A stretch of 64,000 nucleotides of DNA, taken from CAWBRT01 sp963819175. Lineage in GTDB: Bacteria; Acidobacteriota; Terriglobia; Terriglobales; Acidobacteriaceae. The notes under the pieces are model-generated. The model was not told the origin of the DNA. It worked only from the letters and a program-made list of their open reading frames with translations, and made no database searches. The position numbers and the translations under genes are program-made. The DNA is taken from NCBI GenBank assembly GCA_963819175.1, contig CAWFVJ010000011.1, forward strand, positions 36,561 through 100,560, given 5' to 3'. Every line of letters begins with the position of its first letter. Position 1 is the stretch's first letter. Positions 27,568-35,451 of this stretch are shown here, piece by piece.

Positions 27568-28461
27568 ATGCATTCCGAAGAGGACTTGCAGAAGGCCATC
27601 AACCGAAGAGGTTTCATTGCCGGGACTACCACAGGAGTGTTGGGGATATTGACGATGGGAGCGGCCGAACCCACACAAGGGCAACAATCCCCGGTGCCGC
27701 CGGAGCCGGCGGGCAGAGTTTTTTACAGCGCCATTTCGGGCGAGACCGTGCAGATGCGCGGGTTTCATGACGACACGATCGATGCCTACCTGGCGCGCCC
27801 GCTGGGAAAGGGCAAGTATCCCGGGGTGGTGGTTGTCCATCACATGCCCGGCTGGGACGAGCCAACCATCGAGATCACGCGCAGGTTTGCCCAGCACGGC
27901 TATACCGCGATCTGCCCGAACCTGCATTTCCGGGCGGGCAAAGCGACGCCCGAGGCCAACTCCGCAGCCATGCGCGAGGCTGGTGGGCCGGCGGATGCCA
28001 GCGTTATGGGCGATATAGAAGGCGCCATCCGGCACCTCCGCGCTCTGCGCAATCCCAACGGCAAGGTGGGGATCATCGGCTACTGCTCCGGAGGCCGGCA
28101 GGTCTACCTGGCCGCCTGCACGCTGAAGGGAATCGACGCCGCGGTAGCTTGCTACCCCGGTGGTGTGGGCATGGGCAAAGCGTCGATAACGCCGAACCAA
28201 CCTGTGGACCCGCTCGACCTCACCAAGGACATGAGCTGCCCGCTGATGGGGATTTTCGGCAAGGAAGACAAGCGCCCCTCACAGGAACACGTAGCCAAAA
28301 TGGAAGCCGAACTCACAAAACTTGGTAAGACGCACGAATTCCATTCCTATGACAACGCCGGGCACTCCATCTTTGCAACCGACCGTGTCGACTACCGCCC
28401 CTTGGCTGCGCAGGACGGATGGAAAAATATCTTCGCATGGTACGAAAAGTATCTCGGATGA
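27568..28461 (+). CDS. Exported dienelactone hydrolase-family protein
   Basis: A 297-residue alpha/beta hydrolase. An N-terminal NRRGFIAGTTTGVLGILTMG stretch looks like a twin-arginine-type or Sec signal with a short RR. The dienelactone hydrolase triad is visible: Cys in GIIGYCSGGRQ, Asp in GIFGKEDKRPS and His in NAGHSIF. The family usually cleaves cyclic enol esters, and exported members may act on other esters. GGAG lies eight bases before the ATG at 27568. It is co-oriented with the maturase gene (spacing 30 bases) and probably co-transcribed. Confidence 0.85.
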   Translation: MHSEEDLQKAINRRGFIAGTTTGVLGILTMGAAEPTQGQQSPVPPEPAGRVFYSAISGETVQMRGFHDDTIDAYLARPLGKGKYPGVVVVHHMPGWDEPTIEITRRFAQHGYTAICPNLHFRAGKATPEANSAAMREAGGPADASVMGDIEGAIRHLRALRNPNGKVGIIGYCSGGRQVYLAACTLKGIDAAVACYPGGVGMGKASITPNQPVDPLDLTKDMSCPLMGIFGKEDKRPSQEHVAKMEAELTKLGKTHEFHSYDNAGHSIFATDRVDYRPLAAQDGWKNIFAWYEKYLG

Positions 28462-28598
28462 GCGCGCCATCCGCATTCCAGGTTCCCGATCTCCTGAAGC
28501 AAATGCATCCGGAGACGGGAACTTGGAAACCAGGTGGCAATGGCGCCGATGATGACCATGATCGCCCGGCCAAGCGGGCCGCCGGTATCTCCCATCTA

Positions 28599-31061
28599 CT
28601 AAAAGCCGGCGCACTGGCCCTGCTTTTGCGCGGCTTTGTTTCCGCCTCCGCTGAGCAGCGAGGAGTTGTTCCCACTGCACTGCAGATTCGCCTTGACACT
28701 GTTCGAGAAGACTGCCGCTGAAGCACTGTTGTTTTGTATCTGGAGATTGCCGTTGACCGTGTTAGCGTCGACCTGCGTTGCGGCAGAGTTGCTTGTCATC
28801 TGGAGATTGCCGCTGACGCTATTCCCATAGACCTCTGTCGCAGCGGAATTGCCTGTTACCTGGAGATTGCCACTAATGCTATTTCCGGGACATGAGGGTG
28901 AGCCGATCAGGACGGCGGTTCCGTTGTTCTGGAATAGCAAGTTGCCATTTACTTTCATACCGCAGATCTGGTTTTGAACCGCACGAACCGGGATGTTCTG
29001 AACCTGAAGATTTCCGCCGATGCGGCTGGGATCGAGAGAGAAGGTGCCGCCAGTAATTTGCAAGTTGCCCTGGACCGTGCTGTTGTTCGTAAGAAGCAAG
29101 GCGCCGCCACTCATCTGTAGGTTCCCACCGACAACGGTATTATTGAGAACCAAAGTTCCTCCAGTCATTACCACGTTCCCGGTGATCGTGCCATTAATGA
29201 AAGTGTAGGTCTGCCCGCTCGAGATGTTCAGGTTGCCGTTGACATTCACCGTAATCGTTACGCTAGCGGTCGCCGTCGCGTAGTCGGTGGTATCGGTCGG
29301 CGTGAAAGTCACCGACAAGGTACCTGTTCCAGCTTGCACGAGTGTCCCCGTTGCCGGCGTGTACACGAAGCTGCCCGGCACGTTCGCTGTCGCATTCAAC
29401 TGGGTGCCGCTCAGAGTCGTCCCGTAGGTGATTGCCGCGGGCGGTGCCCACGTGATGCTTGGAATGACTTGGCTCAACGTAATCGGCTGGATCTGAGGGT
29501 GCGACTGTGGGAGGTAGTTGGCATCTCCGCTATAGGTCACTGATACCACGTGAGAGCCTGCGGACAGCCCGCTGCCTAACTGCAACATGTAGGACCCGCT
29601 TACCAGCGCTACAGTCTGGGCCGCGCCACCGTCGATCTGGTAGGTGAAGGTTCCGGTGGGCACAACGCTGCCGACCTGAGTGATGCTCATGGTCAATGAC
29701 AAGTTAGTGCCGTAAGGAATTGGATTGCTGCCATTCTGTGAAAGATTGAGATTGATGGTGCTGGTATTCATTGCGTTACCGGTCCCGCTCAATTGGGCAA
29801 CCGGAGCATTGACGGCGTTGCTCAACAAAGTTTCGGCGGCCGATAGTGGCCCGGCCTGCGTTGGTTGGAACGTAGCCAAAATGCCGCAGCCATAGCCGGC
29901 AGCAAGCGGCGTCGCGCCCGTCATGTCGCAGCCATTCGTCGCCGTGCCCGTACCATTGAAGCTGTTCGAATTGCCCGTGCTCTGCCACGGAGGCTGCTGG
30001 AAAGTCAGCGTCTGATTGCCGATGCTCCACATTGTCGCCGTTTGTGCTGGGCTTGTCGTGCCTATCTGCTGCGGAGCAAACGTGAAGTCCGCTTGCGAAC
30101 GATCTATCGTCACAATCTGGTTGGTGCCGTCGTCGGCGATATAGACCTTACTGCCCACCGATGCCCACACGCGCACCGGAGCCACCAATCCATTGCCAAC
30201 GGTCATCTGGTCTGCGACGTTGTATGCCCCATTCTCAATCGGCACCATCACCACCCGCGTATTACCAGAGTCGACAACGTAAGCATTGCCCGCGGCATCG
30301 GCGCTCACGCCCGTAGGAGTATTGAAGCCGCTGCCGATTACAGTTTGAGCAGCAGGGTTATAGCTTCCGTTTACAGTCGGCACTTTGACCACTTGGCCGG
30401 CATTGCCAGCCGCCACATTGCCGGCGTCGGCTACATAGAGGTTGCCCGTGCCCGTAGTATCCAACGCGATCCCCGCGATGTTGGTGAATCCGCCGGCTAT
30501 CAAGAACTGATCGGCAATATTCAGCGCGCCATCATCAAAACGCACTGCCACCACCTGTTGCGGGTAAGCGACAAACAGATAACCAAACGAATTCACAGAG
30601 ATACCCCGCGGCTGCCCGTAGTTCACACCAGACAAGGTGCTGTTCTGGTTGCTCAACACGACCACCTGTTCAGCGCTGTTCAGCGTGCCATTTTCATTTG
30701 GAACACGAATGACCCGGCCGTCATTGTTCCCTGTCCCGGCATCGACAATGAACACGCTACCGGCGCCGTCCACAATTAGATCAATTGGATTGATCAGTCC
30801 CGTGCCCACCGTAGTCGCGCTCGCTACGGTTTGCCCAGGCGGAATGCGCAGCACGCGCTGGCTTCCGCTGTCGGCGACATACATGTTCCCCCCGGCGTCG
30901 ATCCACATCCCATGGGGATTATTAAATCCTCCAAGGCTGCTCTGCGCCCCGGGATTGAGCACCGCCATTGCTCCCGTACCTATATCTACGATGAATACAA
31001 TGAGGTCATCCGTAAAGTGGATGCGGCTACAGGCACTATTAATACCGTGGCCGGCATTCAT
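28599..31061 (-). CDS. Secreted-type NHL-repeat / Ig-like domain protein, 5' end uncertain
   Basis: The frame is open for 820 residues. From about residue 40 there are six or so NHL beta-propeller repeats (DAGGNMYVADSG, DAAGNAYVVDSG and similar). An abnormal-spindle-like stretch follows, then an Ig-like Big_3-type domain (GTFTYQIDGGAAQTV; SVTYSGDANYLPQ) and an MBG-like SITWAPPAAITYGT unit. The tail is a run of repeats GNLQV/GNLQM...NN resembling polymer-forming beta-helix turns. No signal peptide is seen. Residues 1-25 read antisense to a plus-strand NHL gene, so the true 5' end was probably lost near 30980. The function is unknown; such proteins are usually cell-surface or extracellular. Confidence 0.65.
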   Translation of the reverse strand: MNAGHGINSACSRIHFTDDLIVFIVDIGTGAMAVLNPGAQSSLGGFNNPHGMWIDAGGNMYVADSGSQRVLRIPPGQTVASATTVGTGLINPIDLIVDGAGSVFIVDAGTGNNDGRVIRVPNENGTLNSAEQVVVLSNQNSTLSGVNYGQPRGISVNSFGYLFVAYPQQVVAVRFDDGALNIADQFLIAGGFTNIAGIALDTTGTGNLYVADAGNVAAGNAGQVVKVPTVNGSYNPAAQTVIGSGFNTPTGVSADAAGNAYVVDSGNTRVVMVPIENGAYNVADQMTVGNGLVAPVRVWASVGSKVYIADDGTNQIVTIDRSQADFTFAPQQIGTTSPAQTATMWSIGNQTLTFQQPPWQSTGNSNSFNGTGTATNGCDMTGATPLAAGYGCGILATFQPTQAGPLSAAETLLSNAVNAPVAQLSGTGNAMNTSTINLNLSQNGSNPIPYGTNLSLTMSITQVGSVVPTGTFTYQIDGGAAQTVALVSGSYMLQLGSGLSAGSHVVSVTYSGDANYLPQSHPQIQPITLSQVIPSITWAPPAAITYGTTLSGTQLNATANVPGSFVYTPATGTLVQAGTGTLSVTFTPTDTTDYATATASVTITVNVNGNLNISSGQTYTFINGTITGNVVMTGGTLVLNNTVVGGNLQMSGGALLLTNNSTVQGNLQITGGTFSLDPSRIGGNLQVQNIPVRAVQNQICGMKVNGNLLFQNNGTAVLIGSPSCPGNSISGNLQVTGNSAATEVYGNSVSGNLQMTSNSAATQVDANTVNGNLQIQNNSASAAVFSNSVKANLQCSGNNSSLLSGGGNKAAQKQGQCAGF

Positions 31062-32240
31062 GGGTGGTCCGGATACAGCGGTGACAACGGTCCAGCCACC
31101 GCCGCTCGACTCTACTTGTGGAACGGCGGAGTGACTTTGGATGCGGCAGGCAACCTGTACTTTGCCGATACCGGAAACAATGTGATACGAGAGGTTTCCG
31201 CCACGGCTGGCCCATTGGACTTCCAGGTAACTTCAGCAGCTGGGCTAACCAGCAGCGTAACTGCCGCTAACATCGGCAATGCACAACTAGATTTTTCAAG
31301 TATCACACTTAGCGGCGGCTTCCCTGGAAGCGTTTCGAGTTGCCCATCACTGTCGGCGGGCGATTCCTGTGCGGCGAGCGTCACCGCTCTTCCCACGAAC
31401 ACTACGCCGTTTAGCGGCAATCTGACTTTCACAGATAACTCTTTGAACCAGAGCGGCGCCCAACAGAAGGTCTTGCTAAGCGGTCAAGGCATGACCAATT
31501 TGAGCATTACCGGCCAATTGAGCACTTTCCTGCAAGGCCAGGTCGGCTCCACATATACGCTTTCCGTAAGCAATACCGGTGTGGGGTCGACCACAGACTC
31601 AGTCACCGTGGCGATCCAGCTGCCGCTTCCGGAGGACGGCGGGAATTATTTGAGCTACACGAACCTCAGTGGCCCAGGCTGGAGCTGTCAGGCTCCGGCC
31701 TCGTCTCGCCCCACCTGCGTACGGAGCGATATCTTGGCCCCAGGAGCCAGCTATCCCCCGGTTACGCTGACCATGAACGTCGCCAAAGACGCGCAGGTCG
31801 GCCAATACGGACTATATCTGTGGTTCTGGGCAGGGGTAACGACGACCGGAGTCAGTAATTCGACCCAAGGCTCGGCTCCGCTGGTTTCAGTACCATACCT
31901 TAGCGCAGCCACGCTTGCCTTCGGCAATGAAGGCATTACCCTTACCAGTTTGCCAAAGTCCGTTACCCTGACCAACCAGACAGGTGCATCCGCCCCGTTA
32001 AGCGGCATCAACTCGACCACAGACTTTATCGTCACCACAACATGCACCAGTTCTCTAGCCAACACTAAGAGCTGCACAATTACAGCCAAGCTCAATCCTC
32101 AAAGCGTTGGTCCGTTCTCCGAGCAGGTCAGCATCGCCACCACGGGTGGATCCATCGTTCCTTTGACGCTGACGGGTAAGGTGCGAAGGAGGTCGCGGAG
32201 AGGTTCTATCAAGCGGTCTGGATCTTTGGCTGCTACCTGA
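30981..32240 (+). pseudogene. NHL/choice-of-anchor repeat protein lacking its 5' and 3' ends
   Basis: Coding character starts at about 30981 with YIYDEYNEVIRKVDAATG, followed by GYSGDNGPATAARLY and LDAAGNLYFADTGNNVIREV. These are classic NHL repeats, but no start codon or signal peptide is present. ASH/HYDIN-like and CARDB-like domains follow (GNAQLDFSSITLSGGF; VSNTGVGSTTDSVTV; FGNEGITLTSLPKSVTLTN). After LTLTGKV at about 32180 the frame becomes low-complexity RRRSRRGS and ends at 32240. Another frame there reads GLDLWLLPDADVRD and stops at 32298. Both ends therefore look like rearrangement junctions. Confidence 0.6.
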
Positions 32241-32870
32241 TGCCGACGTTCGCGATATCGAGCTGAAAGAAGCCTGGGATAAGCTGGCACGTAGCTGACC
32301 TAAGCGATTCCAGCCGGTTGGACTACAACTTAATACCGATGCTCCGACATAGAACAAGCCGTTGGCTCAGAGTTGGCCGATAGTACCCCCGGTTCTCACC
32401 GAATCCAGAATGCAACTCCAACTACCAAAATATCTACAGTTCCGCTGATATGATCCGTACTACCTTGCGACAGCGTTGAGCACGGGTTTTTCCAGCGCGG
32501 CTTCGCTGCTGATTCCGCCGGCCTGAACGGGGCCGGCGGCGCAGAACAGGACAGCGAACATCATCATCTTCTATTCAATCATCACCACTCTGTTCTCCAT
32601 CAACCCATACCCACCAGCCCATGTTCTCGTCAGAAGACCAAGACCATGGTGAGCCCAACCCGGCGATTACCAGCCCGGAGTCGTCGGCGTTACTGCAAAC
32701 GCCAGTCACCATCGAAAAATGGTCTGAACGGAGCGTCAGCTTCTACCTGAGAAGCCAGCGGCCGTTCGCCAGGTGGCGAGCTGGTGTGCGCGTTTCTCCG
32801 TCTGAACATGGCTCTGGCCGGAGCCGACGCCCGCGCGCAAGGCGCTTGCCTGCCCACAGGACGGAGAGAC
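32241..32870. other. Gene-poor junction sequence with short gene relics
   Basis: No complete gene. A minus-strand frame starting at about 32565 encodes a 35-residue peptide, MMMFAVLFCAAGPVQAGGIS then a charged tail and a stop. It looks like a signal peptide left from a lost secreted or conjugation-type protein. The plus-strand frame at 32621-32986 has no protein character. The stretch joins the truncated NHL gene to the mobile-element debris. Confidence 0.35.
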
Positions 32871-33243
32871 CTAGTCTGTGCTGCTCACCGTCGCTGCGAG
32901 CCGGCATGACGAACTCGTTCGGACGGATCTTCACGTTCTTGGCGACCGCGATAGCCTGGCCTTCGTTGAGGATGCCGAAGCCGTAGGTCTCTTCGATCGA
33001 CATGTTCTGGATGTTGTACTGGCCGTCTTCCCAGCTCTTGACATGGGGATCTTCGTCCACGATCAGGGCGCCGAGGTTGCGGCTGTTGAACATCATGATG
33101 TCGGTCATGCGGTTCTCGGGATCGAAGTTCACGAACGGGCTGACCAGGATGCGGAAGGGCAGGCCCAGGTAGTTCGGTAGGATCGGGGCCGAGGTCATGT
33201 TCTGGTAGTTGCCGGCCTCAGGGCTTTGGGCCGGAGTTACGTA
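32871..33243 (-). pseudogene. Phage coat-protein-like fragment
   Basis: The minus-strand frame after a stop at about 33243 encodes NYLGLPFRILVSPFVNFDP, then FNSRNLGALIVDEDP, then IEETYGFGILNEGQAIAVAK and RPNEFVMPA. The fold-like pattern (NNLG..IVDE..., ...YG.G.LNEG.AI...KN) recalls the C-terminal domain of some phage major capsid proteins. No start codon or N-terminal half is present. The open frame runs into unrelated residues to 32743, whereas a one-base shift ends it at 32871 (ATVSSTD, stop). Family assignment is by recognition only. Confidence 0.35.
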
Positions 33244-33245
33244 AG

Positions 33246-33321
33246 TATATACTCATAATAGTTGCACTGATCCCCGGTTTCCGCTTGACGAGGGAGCCGT
33301 TTTGGAGATAATGAGTATATA
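33246..33321. repeat. Inverted repeat TATATACTCAT / ATGAGTATATA
   Basis: Perfect 11-base arms at 33246-33256 and 33311-33321 are separated by 54 bases, immediately upstream of the HTH gene of the recombinase module. It could be paired operator sites for the HTH protein or a resolution/crossover site for the serine recombinase. The left arm touches the 5' limit of the capsid-like fragment, as expected of an element boundary. Confidence 0.5.
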
Positions 33322-33333
33322 AGCACAGATTTC

Positions 33334-33647
33334 ATGCCTGTACCGAAGCACTCGAGTGGTGCGCCGGCCCAGCCCGCCGAGCTGGCCATGCTGTTCGCCC
33401 GCTGTATCCGCCACCGCCGGGAACAACTCGGCCTCTCTGTTAAGCGCGCCGCCGAGCTGAGTGGGATGGAGCCCTCCGACTGGTATGTCCTAGAGGCCGG
33501 GTGGGTGCCCAGCCAAGAATCCGGGTTGGTGGCCGCGATCGCCGGAACCCTCGAGGTGCGGCTACATCCAGACTGTCGTTTATCGCCGAGATCGGCCGTT
33601 ACAACCAGGAACTCCTGTTTAATAACCTGCCACTCCGGGCCAGCTAA
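33334..33647 (+). pseudogene. XRE-like helix-turn-helix protein, frameshifted
   Basis: Residues 1-78 form a helix-turn-helix domain: ARCIRHRREQLGLSVKRAAE, LSGMEPSDWYVLEAGWVPSQE and AIAGTLEVR. Near 33565 one base is missing. In the next frame the natural ending RLSFIAEIGRYNQELLFNN LPLRAS continues to a TAA at 33645-33647. In the unshifted frame the reading runs on into the following gene. It is probably the regulator of the small recombinase module. The indel may be real decay or a sequencing error. Confidence 0.6.
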
Positions 33648-33711
33648 GGCTGGTTTTCGTACTCATAGCCGGATATGCTCACCTCTGAGCCCCGCCCGGG
33701 GGCGGAAGGGG

Positions 33712-33903
33712 GTGAGCCAACTGAAAGACGAACACAAGGTGAAACGCATGAACCTGAACGTCGACGTCAGCTTGCACAACGCCTTCAAGGCGGCCACGGC
33801 CGCCCAGGGCGAGAACATGACCGATATTTTGCTGGAGTTCATCGAGGAGTATGTCCGTAAGCACACGCCGGCTGCCCTAAAACCGGCAAAGAAGGGCCGC
33901 TAG
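33712..33903 (+). CDS. Small ribbon-helix-helix protein
   Basis: A 63-residue basic protein starting at a GTG just behind GGAAGGGG. It has the ParG/Arc-type pattern KRMNLNVDVSLHNAFKAAT (strand, then helix A) followed by MTDILLEFIEEYVRKH (helix B) and a lysine-rich tail. Such proteins bind operator DNA as dimers and often accompany partition or recombination genes. The serine recombinase ATG follows one base after the stop. A start at the internal ATG 33748 would also fit. It is probably the partner or repressor of the recombinase. Confidence 0.7.
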   Translation: MSQLKDEHKVKRMNLNVDVSLHNAFKAATAAQGENMTDILLEFIEEYVRKHTPAALKPAKKGR

Positions 33904-33904
33904 C

Positions 33905-34554
33905 ATGAAGCATGCGGCCCTATACCTCCGCGTCTCCACCCTGGATCAGCACCCGGAGACGCAGCTCTACGACCTGCGCCAGCTAGCCCAGCAGCGCGGT
34001 TACGAGATTGTCGAGGAGTATACCGACAAAATCAGCGGCGCCAAGGCAAAGCGCCCTGGGCTGGACCAGTTGATGGCGGATGCCCGGCATGGCCGGTTCC
34101 AGGTTGTCATCGTATGGGCGTTCGACCGCCTGGCCCGCTCCGTCCGCCACTTCCTCGAAGTCCTGGACGAACTCAATCATATAAAGGTTGAGTTCGTCAG
34201 CTTCCGGGAAAATATCGACACGAGCGGGCCGCTGGGCGTGCGATGGTGGTCATTGTCAGTGCCATCGCCGAGCTGGAACGCAACCTGATCGTCGAGCGGG
34301 TGCGCGCCGGCATGCGGCGCGCCAAGCTCGAGGGCCAGCATATCGGGCGCCGGCCACTAGACGTCGATCGCGACGCCATCCTCCACGACCGCCAAGCTGG
34401 ACGCAGCCTGAGCGAGATCGCCCGGACCAACCGCATCAGCCGGGGCCTGGTCAGCAAAATCCTCCGAGAGGCCGCCGGAACCGGTAGCCATAAAGGCTTC
34501 CCGCCGGCCCCTCTGCAAGTTCAAGAAAACAAGCACCCGGAAAACGCTGCTTGA
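33905..34554 (+). pseudogene. Serine recombinase/resolvase, one frameshift
   Basis: The catalytic domain starts AALYLRVSTLDQHPETQ, with nucleophile Ser in RVST, and has DKISGAKAKRPGLDQLM and VWAFDRLARSVRHFLEVL. After NIDTSGPLG at about 34230 one base is missing. The next frame, from about 34243, continues MVVIVSAIAELERNLIVERV, then GRRPLDVDRDAI and an HTH (SLSEIARTNRISRGLVSKIL) to the stop at 34554. The restored protein is about 216 residues, normal for a Tn3/Gin-type resolvase. It could resolve or move the surrounding element if the frameshift is not real. Confidence 0.8.
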
Positions 34555-34588
34555 GCTAGCCACGATACTCTGCCTTCGTGAACAGCAC

Positions 34589-34783
34589 ATGAGCCGAACG
34601 CTCGTCCAACTCGACATCCGCTGCAAACAACACCAGGAATTTACGCCTGATTGCAGCGCTTGCGGCTTCATTCGAAAGTTCGAGATGGAGTTCGAGAGAC
34701 TTCGACAGCGCAGGGCAGAGCTGATTCGGCAGCTCCGGGACAAGTTACGGTCGGGTGATGTGGTCCCTATAGAGGTCCTGTGA
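34589..34783 (+). CDS. Small hypothetical protein with a Cys-x2-Cys pair
   Basis: A 64-residue frame: an N-terminal part with CKQHQEFTPDCSACGF (three cysteines, possible zinc site), then a charged helical part rich in Arg and Glu (EFERLRQRRAELIRQL). It lies 34 bases after the recombinase on the same strand, at the edge of the module. I do not recognise a family. It may be a passenger gene of the element. Confidence 0.4.
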   Translation: MSRTLVQLDIRCKQHQEFTPDCSACGFIRKFEMEFERLRQRRAELIRQLRDKLRSGDVVPIEVL

Positions 34784-34870
34784 ATACACTCGGAGCGTTT
34801 CGTTCTATAGTTTCGCTTTTGAAGAAGGCCTGCGGGTAACGTGCAGGATTGTCGGAGAGGCGCGTACTTT

Positions 34871-35233
34871 TCAGCAGTGCGGGGATATCAGTGCGCGGAC
34901 CAGTTCAAACAACTGTACGGGAGATTCTCCCTTAGTTGCATATGCATCCACCGCTTGGAAAACCTCTTGAGGGACAGGGAAATAGGCGGAGAGCATCAGG
35001 ATCGGAATTGCAGGGCTGAGGCGCCTCATCGCGACCGCCACATCATATCCATTCATGCCCGGCATGGCGTAATCCAGGATCACGAGATCCACGCGCTGAG
35101 AAGCGAAGATTTCTAGGCCGGTTTTGCCATTCTCAGCGGTGAGCACTGAATAGCCAGCGCTTTCCAGAACCATCTTCCGGACTTCAAGTCCAGCAACTTC
35201 GTCGTCGATGCAGAGAAGCACTGGTTTCGACAT
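34871..35233 (-). CDS. Single-domain response regulator (CheY-like)
   Basis: A 120-residue receiver only. The acidic pair is in LLCIDDEVAG, the phospho-acceptor Asp in LVILDYAMPGMNG, the switch Ser/Thr in ILMLSAYFP and the lysine in YATKGESP. The ATG at 35233 starts the domain exactly; the frame is open further upstream without support. No output domain is attached, so it must signal through a partner, perhaps the divergent CheB-CheR-kinase fusion 219 bases away. Confidence 0.88.
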   Translation of the reverse strand: MSKPVLLCIDDEVAGLEVRKMVLESAGYSVLTAENGKTGLEIFASQRVDLVILDYAMPGMNGYDVAVAMRRLSPAIPILMLSAYFPVPQEVFQAVDAYATKGESPVQLFELVRALISPHC

Positions 35234-35451
35234 GGGTGAATCTCGCATCGTACATTCCGAAAGGCCCTGCTGAATAGTTGCAACTGCTCGTCTTTCTAAT
35301 GTCCGATGCCACATATTGTTGCGTGGTATTTGTTGACATTATCTCATAGCATTGACGTGCCTATCGTGCAATACTTGGCCGCCGTATCCCGAGTCAATTT
35401 CTGAGCCGCGTCGGCTAACCACGGCGCTTTGCGGGACGCTTATGACAGCTT

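Noticed and set aside
26368..28200. 610-residue minus-strand frame opposite the radical SAM and hydrolase genes
   Set aside because: Both plus-strand genes have clear catalytic motifs; the antisense frame is long only because of codon bias.
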